Shown in pieces: positions 1-5,869 of a stretch of DNA of 5,869 nt. Source of the stretch: Candidatus Omnitrophota bacterium (GTDB lineage: Bacteria; Omnitrophota; Gorgyraeia; Aquiviventales; Aquiviventaceae). The notes below the pieces were generated by a model. That model searched no databases, was not told the DNA's origin, and saw only the letters and a list, made by a program, of their open reading frames with translations. A program made the translations under genes and the position numbers. Each line of letters begins with the position of its first letter. Within the stretch, counting starts at the first letter, position 1. The stretch is from the NCBI GenBank assembly GCA_020057015.1, contig JAGVGS010000179.1:1-5869 (forward strand), written 5' to 3'.

Positions 1-1
1 C

Positions 2-1600
2 CCGGCGCGCCGCGCGCTGGAGAGCCTGCGGCTGCCGATGGAGGCGTTCGGGCCGCCGACCCAGGTGCTGATCAACGAGAGCGCCACCGAGGTGCTGGCT
101 GCGACGGGGGCCGGGTTTCTCACGCGCTGGCGGATTCCTGAACAGGGGCCGGCAGAACTGCTGGAGCAGGCCCGGGCGGTGTCCGACGGGGCGGTGAGCG
201 CCCTGGCGTATCTCTTGGGCGATCGCTCCATTGCGGTAGGCGGCTCCGATGGCAGCGTGGCCACCTGGTCGCTGGTGCGTCATGAAGAGGCCCCCGATGG
301 CTGGCGCCTCACGCGCGTGCATGCCTTGCCCGCGCACCCGGCCGGTATCACGACGCTGGCCGCCTCACCGAGAGATAAGACTTTCCTCACGGCCTCGGCA
401 GACGGCAGCGCGCGGCTGCAGTATATGACCACCGAGCGCGTGCTGGCCCGCTGGCAGATGGCAGCCTCCCCCCGCTTGAGCGTCATCGCGCCCAAGACCA
501 ATGGCGTGCTGATGGCCGATGCGCAGGGCCGGCTGCATCACTGGCGGGTGGAAAACCCGCATCCGGATATCAGCTGGCAAGCACTATTCGGCAAGATCTG
601 GTACGAAGGCTACGAGCAGCCGGAGTACATCTGGCAATCCACCGGCGGGACCGATGATTTCGAGTCGAAATACAGCCTCATGCCGCTCGTGTTCGGCACG
701 TTGAAGGGCACGTGTTACGCGCTGCTGTTCGCGATGCCCTTGGCCCTCTTTGGTGCCCTCTACTGTTCGCAATTCTTGGATACGCGCTTGCGCAATCCGG
801 TGAAATCCACCGTCGAGCTCATGGCGGCGCTGCCCAGCGTCGTGTTGGGGTTTGTGGCGGGCGTGGTGATCGCACCGCTGGTGCAGCACCACTTGGTCGC
901 GGTGCTCACGATGCCGCTGATCGTGCCGCTGGTCGGCCTGGCCGGCATGTCCGGTTGCGTGGCGGCACCCTGGCCGCGCGTGAGCCACTTCGTGCGCCGC
1001 CATGAATTCTGGGCGCTGCTGGTTTGGGTCGTGATCGGCCTCCTCGTGGCCGGTGGCCTGGGCCCGGGGATCGAGCGCGTGTGCTTTGGCGGAGATTTCG
1101 AAGCGTGGCTGCTGCGCACCACCGGCACGCGGTATGACCAGCGCAATGCGTTGGTGGTCGGCTGGGCCATGGGGTTTGCCGTGGTGCCGATCATCTTCAC
1201 GATCTGCGAGGATGCGTTTTCCTCGGTGCCGCAGCATTTGGTGGGGGCGTCGCTCGCATGCGGGGCGTCACCCTGGCAGACCGCCTGGCGCGTGGTCTTG
1301 CCGGCGGCCGGGTCGGGCGTGTTTTCGGCCATCATGGTAGGGTTTGGCCGCGCGATCGGCGAGACCATGATCGTGCTCATGGCCACGGGCAATACGCCGG
1401 TGATGGACTGGAGCTTGTTCAACGGCTTCCGGGCGCTGTCGGCCAATATCGCCGTCGAGATTCCAGAGGCCCCGTACGGCGGCACCCTCTACCGGGTGCT
1501 GTTCGTGGCGGCCCTGCTGCTGTTCGCGATGACGTTCCTCGTCAATACCGTGGCTGAAATCATCCGCCTGCGCCTGCGGCGGCAGCTGCAGGGCATCTGA
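2..1600 (+). CDS. pstC: Phosphate ABC transporter permease PstC, long form (5' end outside window)
   Basis: Inner-membrane permease subunit that with PstA forms the phosphate channel of the Pst importer. The frame is open from base 2; the Met at 38 has no Shine-Dalgarno sequence and no preceding membrane helix, so the true start and TM1 lie upstream. Counting from that Met, residues about 50-172 look like beta-propeller blades (AVGGSDGSVATW, LTASADGSARL, LMADAQGRLHHW). The permease core follows: helices near 217-243, 262-285, 325-345, 370-390, 425-450 and 485-507. The EAA coupling loop that contacts PstB is at about 391-422 (EDAFSSVP, then GASLACGAS and WRVVLPAA), followed by GRAIGETMIV, typical of PstC. 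E. coli PstC is about 319 residues; this partial protein already has over 520, matching the long forms known from Pseudomonas. The stop overlaps the pstA start by 1 nt (TGATG). The role of the propeller segment is unknown; it is probably periplasmic. Confidence 0.93.
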   Translation, partial: PARRALESLRLPMEAFGPPTQVLINESATEVLAATGAGFLTRWRIPEQGPAELLEQARAVSDGAVSALAYLLGDRSIAVGGSDGSVATWSLVRHEEAPDGWRLTRVHALPAHPAGITTLAASPRDKTFLTASADGSARLQYMTTERVLARWQMAASPRLSVIAPKTNGVLMADAQGRLHHWRVENPHPDISWQALFGKIWYEGYEQPEYIWQSTGGTDDFESKYSLMPLVFGTLKGTCYALLFAMPLALFGALYCSQFLDTRLRNPVKSTVELMAALPSVVLGFVAGVVIAPLVQHHLVAVLTMPLIVPLVGLAGMSGCVAAPWPRVSHFVRRHEFWALLVWVVIGLLVAGGLGPGIERVCFGGDFEAWLLRTTGTRYDQRNALVVGWAMGFAVVPIIFTICEDAFSSVPQHLVGASLACGASPWQTAWRVVLPAAGSGVFSAIMVGFGRAIGETMIVLMATGNTPVMDWSLFNGFRALSANIAVEIPEAPYGGTLYRVLFVAALLLFAMTFLVNTVAEIIRLRLRRQLQGI

Positions 1601-3252
1601 TGGCCGCCCTCGCCCGGAAACGCTCGGCCTCTCAGCCGGCCTGGCAGGGGCAATGGCCGATTTGGCTCAGCGGGATCTGGTTCGCGGTCGCGGTGCTGAT
1701 GATCGTCGGGCTGTTGGGCTTGATCCTCGCCTCGGGGCTCAAGACCTTCTGGCCCACGCCGCTCTGGCGCGTGACGCTCAAGGAGGGGGCCACGTATCTG
1801 GGCCAAGCACACCGCGAGGAAGTGATCCCCCATCAGTTTGACGCGGCAGGTGCCCCAAAGCGCCGCACGCTCTACCGGGTGGGCAATAAGGATCTGAGTG
1901 GTGCGGATTTTGTCTGGGTGGATGATGACGCGGTAACGGCCCGCACCCGCCCGGCCGAGGCGATGGCGGTGGAGCGGCTGGAATGGGGCCTGTTTTATGG
2001 GTTCGTGCAGCAGCTGCAGATCGATGGCCAGGTGGTGGTCGGCACGCCGGAGGTGTTGTGGCAGACCCTGCGCCACGAGATGCCCCCGGCCCAGCGGCGC
2101 CTGCGTGCCATGCGGCGCATCGAAAAGCGCGTGATCGGCGACATCAATGCCCAAATGGAGAAAGCCCGTCTGGCCATTCGCCGGCTGGAGCTGGAGGGTT
2201 TGACCGTCGCTGAAACGCGCGTGCGGACGCGGCATGAAGCCGCCATCCAGGCGCTGCAAGAGCGCTATGCCAAGATTGCGGAGGAGATCGAGCAGCGTCG
2301 GCAGCAAGACCAGGCCTTTCGCGTGGTGCTCGCTTCGGTCGGCGAGCGCACCAAGGAGCTGCCGATCTCTTCGCTGGTGCGCGTGCATCGGCCCAATCGA
2401 CTCTCGTGGCTGGGCAAAGCGGGGGTCTATGCTGACCGCTTGCGTGAGTTTGTCTTCGGGCAGCCGCGCGAAGCGAACTCAGAGGGCGGGGTGGCCCCGG
2501 CCATTTTCGGCACGGTGCTGATGACGCTCTTGATGAGCCTGGCCGTGGTGCCGCTGGGCGTGCTGGCGGCCTTGTACTTGCATGAGTACGCCAAGCAAGG
2601 CTTTCTGGTCTCCGTCGTCCGCATTGCCGTCAACAACCTGGCCGGGGTGCCCTCCACCGTCTTCGGCGTCTTTGGGCTGGGATTTTTCTGCTACCTGATC
2701 GGCGGGACAATCGACCTGTGGTTTTTCCCGGAGCGGCTGCCCACGCCGACATTCGGCGGGGGCGCCATTCTCTGGGCCTCGCTGACGCTGGCCCTGCTCA
2801 CGGTGCCGGTGGTCATTGTGGCGACCGAAGAGGCGCTGGCCGCGGTGCCGCGCGGGGCGCGCGAAGGCTCGCTCGCCTGCGGGGCCACCAAATTTCAGAC
2901 GATCTGGAACGTGGTCTTGCCCGCGGCGGTGCCGGGCATCCTCACCGGCACGATCTTGGCCATGGCGCGCGGGGCCGGCGAAGTCGCCCCGCTCATGATC
3001 ACCGGCGTGGTGAAACTCGCTCCCGAGCTGCCGCTCGACCATCTGGCGCCGTTCATCCACTTGGAGCGCAAGTTCATGCACCTGGGGTTCCACATATATG
3101 ACGTGGGCTTCCAGGCGCCGAGCGTGGAAGCCTCGAAGGCGATGGTCTACATGACGACCATTTTGCTGTTGGCGATCATTATTTGCCTGAACCTCGGTGC
3201 GATGCGCATCCGCGGGCGGTTGCGCGCGCAATTTAGGGGAGCGGAGGTATGA
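1600..3252 (+). CDS. pstA: Phosphate ABC transporter permease PstA, long form
   Basis: Second inner-membrane permease subunit of the Pst phosphate importer, partner of PstC and PstB. It has 550 residues, against about 296 in E. coli. TM1 is at about 22-46. A soluble insert then runs from about 47 to 300, and its section at about 163-240 is rich in Arg, Glu, Gln and Ala with few Gly or Pro, consistent with a long amphipathic or coiled-coil helix. The permease core begins near 301 (GTVLMTLLMSLAVVPLG); further helices lie at about 335-366, 388-410, 443-468 and 515-535. The EAA loop spans about 410-441 (EEALAAVPRGAREGSLACGA, then WNVVLPAA), followed by ARGAGEVAPLMITG, a PstA hallmark. With TM1 oriented N-in, the insert would be periplasmic (inference). 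The start at 1600 overlaps the pstC stop and has a weak AGGG at 1590-1593. Long PstA forms accompany long PstC forms in Pseudomonas-type systems. Confidence 0.95.
   Translation: MAALARKRSASQPAWQGQWPIWLSGIWFAVAVLMIVGLLGLILASGLKTFWPTPLWRVTLKEGATYLGQAHREEVIPHQFDAAGAPKRRTLYRVGNKDLSGADFVWVDDDAVTARTRPAEAMAVERLEWGLFYGFVQQLQIDGQVVVGTPEVLWQTLRHEMPPAQRRLRAMRRIEKRVIGDINAQMEKARLAIRRLELEGLTVAETRVRTRHEAAIQALQERYAKIAEEIEQRRQQDQAFRVVLASVGERTKELPISSLVRVHRPNRLSWLGKAGVYADRLREFVFGQPREANSEGGVAPAIFGTVLMTLLMSLAVVPLGVLAALYLHEYAKQGFLVSVVRIAVNNLAGVPSTVFGVFGLGFFCYLIGGTIDLWFFPERLPTPTFGGGAILWASLTLALLTVPVVIVATEEALAAVPRGAREGSLACGATKFQTIWNVVLPAAVPGILTGTILAMARGAGEVAPLMITGVVKLAPELPLDHLAPFIHLERKFMHLGFHIYDVGFQAPSVEASKAMVYMTTILLLAIIICLNLGAMRIRGRLRAQFRGAEV
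3241..3247 (+). promoter_or_regulatory. Ribosome binding site deciding the pstB start
   Basis: GCGGAGG lies 6 nt before the ATG at 3254, the best Shine-Dalgarno match and spacing in the window. It sits inside the last codons of pstA and favours 3254 over the longer in-frame start at 3197, which would overlap pstA by 56 nt, and over the downstream ATG at 3269. The ATG at 3249 is in a different frame from PstB. Confidence 0.7.
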
Positions 3253-3253
3253 C

Positions 3254-4093
3254 ATGGAGCGCACAACGATGGCCGTAAGCAAACCCACGGTGGGTGCGCG
3301 GCGCCCGGCTGAGACCAGCCCCCATGGCGCGCTGGCTCGGCAGACCGCGATCACGATCGACCGGGTAGGCGTGTGGTATGGCGCAGCACAGGCGATCAAG
3401 CAGGTCTCGATGCGCATTGCTGAGCACGAGGTGACCGCCCTCATCGGGCCCTCGGGCTGCGGCAAGTCCACGCTGATCCGCTGCCTGAACCGGCTCAACG
3501 ACCTCGTGGAAGGCTTGCGCGTCGAGGGGCGCATCGTGCTCTATGGCCAGGACATTTACGCACCGTTGCTGGATGTGATCGCGCTGCGCAAGCGCGTGGG
3601 GATGGTGTTTCAGAAGTCCAACCCGTTTCCAAAGTCGATCTACGAGAATGTGGCCTACGGCCTGCGGGTCGACGGCGAGAACCGGCGCGCGGTGCTCGAT
3701 GCGGTGGTGGAAGAAAGCCTGCGCGCCGCCGCCCTCTGGGAGGAAGTGAAGGACCGCCTGCCCAGCAGCGCTTTGCGTCTCTCCGGCGGGCAGCAACAGC
3801 GGCTGTGTATCGCGCGCGCGATCGCGATTCAACCGGAAGTGCTGCTGCTCGATGAGCCCTGCTCGGCGCTCGATCCCATCGCGACAGGGAAGATCGAGGA
3901 GCTGCTCTACGCGCTCAAGGAAAAGTACACTATTGTGATCGTGACCCACAACATGCAGCAAGCTGCCCGCGTCTCCGACCACACCGGCTTCCTGCTGATG
4001 GGCGAGCTGGTGGAATTCGGCGCCACCGAGAAGCTCTTCACGACGCCGAGCGATCCGCGCACCGAGGCGTACATCACGGGGCGCTTTGGCTGA
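3254..4093 (+). CDS. pstB: Phosphate import ATP-binding protein PstB
   Basis: Cytoplasmic ATPase that drives phosphate import through PstC/PstA. From the chosen start it has 279 residues (E. coli PstB 257); the excess is an N-terminal tail of about 30 residues with no recognisable domain. All ABC motifs are intact: Walker A GPSGCGKST at 65-73, Q-loop VFQKSNPFP with Gln120, signature LSGGQQQR at 176-183, Walker B VLLLDE at 196-201, D-loop SALD at 204-207 and switch His232 in THNMQQA. The run from MVFQK through SIYENVAYGLR, and CSALDPIATGKIEELL, are characteristic of PstB rather than of other ABC ATPases. The start lies 1 nt after the pstA stop, with a strong ribosome binding site. The stop overlaps the phoU start by 1 nt, so translation of the transporter and its regulator is probably coupled. 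Confidence 0.97.
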   Translation: MERTTMAVSKPTVGARRPAETSPHGALARQTAITIDRVGVWYGAAQAIKQVSMRIAEHEVTALIGPSGCGKSTLIRCLNRLNDLVEGLRVEGRIVLYGQDIYAPLLDVIALRKRVGMVFQKSNPFPKSIYENVAYGLRVDGENRRAVLDAVVEESLRAAALWEEVKDRLPSSALRLSGGQQQRLCIARAIAIQPEVLLLDEPCSALDPIATGKIEELLYALKEKYTIVIVTHNMQQAARVSDHTGFLLMGELVEFGATEKLFTTPSDPRTEAYITGRFG

Positions 4094-4773
4094 TGGAGAG
4101 CCGCAGCGAGCAAGAATTGGCGGCGCTGAAGCAGGAGCTGGTGCGCATGGCGGGCCTCGCGGAGCAGGCCATCGGTCAGGCTATTTGCGCCCTGCTCGCG
4201 CGCGACCTTGAGCTGGCCGAAGAGGTGTTGCGCGGCGATGCGGCCATCAACCGGCTGGAGGTCGTGATTGACGAGCGCTGCCTGCGGATGCTAGCCTTGT
4301 ACCAGCCTGAGGCCTCGGACCTGCGCTTCATCGCGATGGCGCTGAAGATCAACAACGACCTGGAGCGCATCGGCGATCAGGCGGTGAACCTCGCCGAGCG
4401 CACGCTCGAGCTGCTCAAAGAGCCGCGCCTGAAGCCGTTGATCGACATTCCGCACATGGCGGAAATGGTGCAGCTCATGCTCAAGCAGAGCGTGGAGGCC
4501 TTCGTGCAACGCGACACAGGGCTGGCGCGCTCCATCTGCCAGCGCGACGACGTGATCGACGCCCTGGATGACCAAATCGTGCGGGAGCTGCTGACCTACA
4601 TGATGCAGGATCCGCAGACCATCACGCGCGCGGTGAACCTCATTCTGGTGAGCCGGCATCTTGAGCGCGTGGCCGACCATGCCACCAACATCGCCGAGGA
4701 CGTAATCTATTTGGTGGAAGGTAAGCACGTCAAGCACCACCTCGACGCCATCACAATCGGTGACAGTCACTAA
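4093..4773 (+). CDS. phoU: Phosphate signalling regulator PhoU
   Basis: Peripheral, metal-binding helical protein that connects the Pst transporter with the PhoR/PhoB-type phosphate sensor and restrains phosphate uptake and Pho induction. It has 226 residues (E. coli 241), all helical in character, with the two family-typical three-helix repeats. Each repeat carries the metal-binding E-x3-D motif: INNDLERIGDQAVNLAE at 86-102 with Glu91 and Asp95, and SRHLERVADHATNIAEDV at 187-204 with Glu191 and Asp195. The protein is complete up to the usual LVEGKHVKHH end. The last residues, IGDSH, and the TAA stop are encoded inside the left arm of the inverted repeat at 4755-4778, so the tail is probably not ancestral (inference). 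The ATG at 4093 overlaps the pstB stop (TGATG) and has only a weak GGGG upstream, which points to translational coupling. PhoB and PhoR genes are not in the window. Confidence 0.96.
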   Translation: MESRSEQELAALKQELVRMAGLAEQAIGQAICALLARDLELAEEVLRGDAAINRLEVVIDERCLRMLALYQPEASDLRFIAMALKINNDLERIGDQAVNLAERTLELLKEPRLKPLIDIPHMAEMVQLMLKQSVEAFVQRDTGLARSICQRDDVIDALDDQIVRELLTYMMQDPQTITRAVNLILVSRHLERVADHATNIAEDVIYLVEGKHVKHHLDAITIGDSH

Positions 4774-4825
4774 TTTCCTGGCTGTTATCGAGTACGTGTT
4801 CGGAAATTAGTGACTGTCACCGATT
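4755..4825. repeat. Perfect 24-bp inverted repeat (REP/MITE-like palindromic element)
   Basis: The left arm 4755-4778 and right arm 4802-4825 are exact reverse complements over 24 bases, separated by a 23-nt spacer (4779-4801). Each arm holds an 11-bp palindrome with a one-base centre, GTGACAGTCAC at 4760-4770 and GTGACTGTCAC at 4810-4820, next to an AT-rich TAATTTCC or GGAAATTA segment. The element is more AT-rich than its surroundings and fills nearly the whole phoU-sixA gap. As RNA it could form a very stable hairpin. Only TTTT-C follows the stem, so it is not a classical intrinsic terminator, although it could attenuate or stabilise the transcript. Palindromes of this kind resemble REP sequences mobilised by RAYT (IS200-like) transposases; that family assignment is inference, since no transposase is visible here. 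Confidence 0.85.
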
Positions 4826-4843
4826 TTCATCTCCCAGAGCCCA

Positions 4844-5356
4844 ATGCGACTCTATCTCTTGCGACATGCCGAAGCTATCCCTCACGGGACGCCGGGCTGT
4901 ACCCGCGACAGCGAGCGGCCACTCACTAACCACGGGGTCAAGCAGGCCCAGGGCGTGGCCGCGGGCCTCAAGACGCTCAAGGTCGCAGTGGACCTGGTGC
5001 TGACCAGTCCCTATGTGCGCGCGGTGCAGACCGCAGAGCAGGTGGTGGCCGCCTACGGCCGGGGCGTGCCGCTGCGCGAGCTGCCGGAGTTGCGGCCCGA
5101 GGAGACGCCGCGCCTGATGTCGCTGGCCCTCAAGCCGCACTCCCGCGCGCAGCACGTCGTGTGCGTGGGCCACAACCCGCACATCAGCGCGTGGCTGGCT
5201 GAGCTGATCACGACCACCGGCGATCTGCAGTTGGCATTCAAGAAAGCCGCGGTGGCTTGTGTGGATGTGCCCGAGGTGCCGCCGGCTCGCGGCAGCGGGG
5301 TGCTGCGCTGGTTCATGACCTCGAAGCAGCTGGCCCGGCTGCCGCACCTCGCATGA
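4844..5356 (+). CDS. sixA: SixA-type phosphohistidine phosphatase (histidine phosphatase superfamily)
   Basis: Small cytoplasmic phosphatase of the phosphoglycerate-mutase-like histidine phosphatase superfamily. SixA in E. coli (161 residues) removes phosphate from phosphohistidine on proteins such as NPr; this protein has 170. The N terminus MRLYLLRHAEA carries the catalytic Arg7-His8 pair (RHA here, a common variant of RHG). The other phosphate-pocket residues are in TSPYVRAVQTAE (Arg59) and VGHNPHIS (His110). The short length and DSERPLTNHG near 22-31 fit SixA rather than phosphoglycerate mutase or cobalamin phosphatase. The start is chosen because the RHA motif begins immediately after it; the ribosome binding site is poor (CAGAG near 4835). 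The stem of the inverted repeat ends 18 nt before the ATG. The stop overlaps the next gene by 4 nt (ATGA). The physiological substrate is unknown; a Pho or other phosphorelay histidine is plausible from context. Confidence 0.9.
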   Translation: MRLYLLRHAEAIPHGTPGCTRDSERPLTNHGVKQAQGVAAGLKTLKVAVDLVLTSPYVRAVQTAEQVVAAYGRGVPLRELPELRPEETPRLMSLALKPHSRAQHVVCVGHNPHISAWLAELITTTGDLQLAFKKAAVACVDVPEVPPARGSGVLRWFMTSKQLARLPHLA

Positions 5357-5869
5357 CGCTGGGCATCATCGACGTCGGCACGAATTCGACCCATTTGCTC
5401 GTGGGCATTATCGGGTTGAACGGCAAGTTCCACGTCATCCTCAAGGAACGGGACCTTACGCGCATCGGGGAAGGCGGGCTGGCCAAAGGGGTGCTGACCC
5501 CGTGGGCCATGCGCCGCGCCAAGGACGTGCTGCGGCGCTACGCGGCGATCCTCAAGCGCTGCGAGGTGGATCACGTGGAAGCCGTGGCCACCAGCGCGGT
5601 GCGCGAAGCGAAGAATGGGCGGCAGTTCGTGCGCCAGGTGCGCCGGCAGCTGGGGTTGCCGCTGCGGATCATCAGCGGCCGCGAAGAAGCCCGGCTGATT
5701 TACTGGGGGGTGGTGCAGGCACATCGCTTCCGCCACCCGGCGCTGGTGCTCACGATCGGCGGCGGCAGCGCCCAGGTGATCCAGGGCAAGGGCCTCAAGG
5801 TGCAGCATGCCTCGAGCGTGCTGCTGGGCTGCGCCCGGCTGGCCCAGCAATTCATCCGGCACGACCCGC
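5353..5869 (+). CDS. Ppx/GppA phosphatase family protein (3' end outside window)
   Basis: N-terminal 172 codons of a protein of the exopolyphosphatase/pppGpp phosphatase family (ASKHA fold), which removes terminal phosphates from polyphosphate or pppGpp. The frame runs open to the window edge. Visible motifs are phosphate loop 1 IIDVGTNSTHLLV (5-17), ATSAVREAKNG (79-89), SGREEARLIYWGV (108-120), loop 2 LTIGGGSAQVI (133-143) and VLLGCARLAQQF (156-167). Glu112 aligns with the E. coli Ppx catalytic Glu121. Two acidic residues usual in loop 2 (DIGGGSTE; Asp143 and Glu150 in E. coli Ppx) are Thr134 and Gln141 here, so activity may be reduced or changed. The ATG at 5353 overlaps the sixA stop (ATGA) and lacks a clear Shine-Dalgarno sequence, which suggests coupling to sixA. 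Ppx and GppA cannot be told apart from this half, so no symbol is given. Confidence 0.9.
   Translation, partial: MTLGIIDVGTNSTHLLVGIIGLNGKFHVILKERDLTRIGEGGLAKGVLTPWAMRRAKDVLRRYAAILKRCEVDHVEAVATSAVREAKNGRQFVRQVRRQLGLPLRIISGREEARLIYWGVVQAHRFRHPALVLTIGGGSAQVIQGKGLKVQHASSVLLGCARLAQQFIRHDP

Noticed and set aside
38..40. ATG at 38 as the true PstC start
   Set aside because: The frame stays open to the window edge, there is no ribosome binding site, and the N-terminal membrane helix expected in long PstC is missing, so this is an internal Met.
3197..3253. Upstream in-frame start for PstB at 3197
   Set aside because: It would overlap pstA by 56 nt and add a tail unrelated to PstB, whereas the ATG at 3254 has a well-spaced GCGGAGG site.
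2479..3534. Long open frames on the minus strand, here and opposite the other genes (e.g. 584-1237, 1489-2388, 5053-5862)
   Set aside because: They lie antisense to well-identified genes, show His/Arg/Gln-rich low-complexity composition typical of GC-rich shadow frames, and contain no recognisable domain.
4814..4830. A Pho-box-like pair: CTGTCAC at 4814-4820 followed by TTTTCAT at 4824-4830
   Set aside because: The second half matches the CTGTCAT half-site at only 5 of 7 positions and the half-sites are 10 bp apart instead of 11. The CTGTCAC half is fully explained by the inverted repeat, and no promoter elements follow.
4755..4830. Intrinsic (Rho-independent) terminator after phoU
   Set aside because: The hairpin is strong, but the following T-run is only four bases, the stem is not GC-rich near its base, and the spacer is long. 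It is kept as a repeat with possible attenuation, not called a terminator.

Overview
The window is a densely packed, GC-rich bacterial stretch in which every gene reads on the + strand. It is a high-affinity phosphate-uptake (pst) operon that continues into phosphate-signalling genes. The order is pstC (5' end outside the window), pstA, pstB, phoU, a SixA-type phosphohistidine phosphatase, and the first 172 codons of a Ppx/GppA-family gene cut by the right edge. The periplasmic phosphate-binding protein PstS is not present here and must be encoded elsewhere, possibly upstream.

Layout: bases 2-1600 encode the C-terminal part of a long-form PstC, with a beta-propeller-like segment ahead of the permease core. 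Bases 1600-3252 encode a long-form PstA with a large soluble insert that includes a charged helical, probably coiled-coil, stretch. Bases 3254-4093 encode the ATPase PstB and 4093-4773 the regulator PhoU. These four genes overlap by 1 nt or are 1 nt apart, which indicates one transcript with coupled translation. The only real intergenic gap in the window (70 nt, 4774-4843) is almost filled by a perfect 24-bp inverted repeat (4755-4778 / 4802-4825). Its left arm runs into the end of phoU and supplies the last codons and the stop. Then come sixA (4844-5356) and, overlapping it by 4 nt, the Ppx/GppA gene (5353 to the edge). No stretch longer than 300 bases lacks a gene.

Function: PstC and PstA form the inner-membrane channel and PstB powers it. 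PhoU links transporter state to phosphate signalling. A SixA-like phosphatase acts on phosphohistidine, and Ppx/GppA proteins act on polyphosphate or pppGpp, so the transcript plausibly joins phosphate import to phosphorelay and polyphosphate/alarmone control. The Ppx/GppA gene looks altered at two catalytic acidic positions.

Organism: the very high GC content and the long PstC/PstA forms (as known from Pseudomonas-type Pst systems) point to a Gram-negative bacterium. I cannot fix the phylum from sequence alone; a proteobacterial or Nitrospirota-like source is a guess. The operon is mostly conventional. The most unusual items are the inverted repeat that runs into phoU and the altered Ppx/GppA active site.
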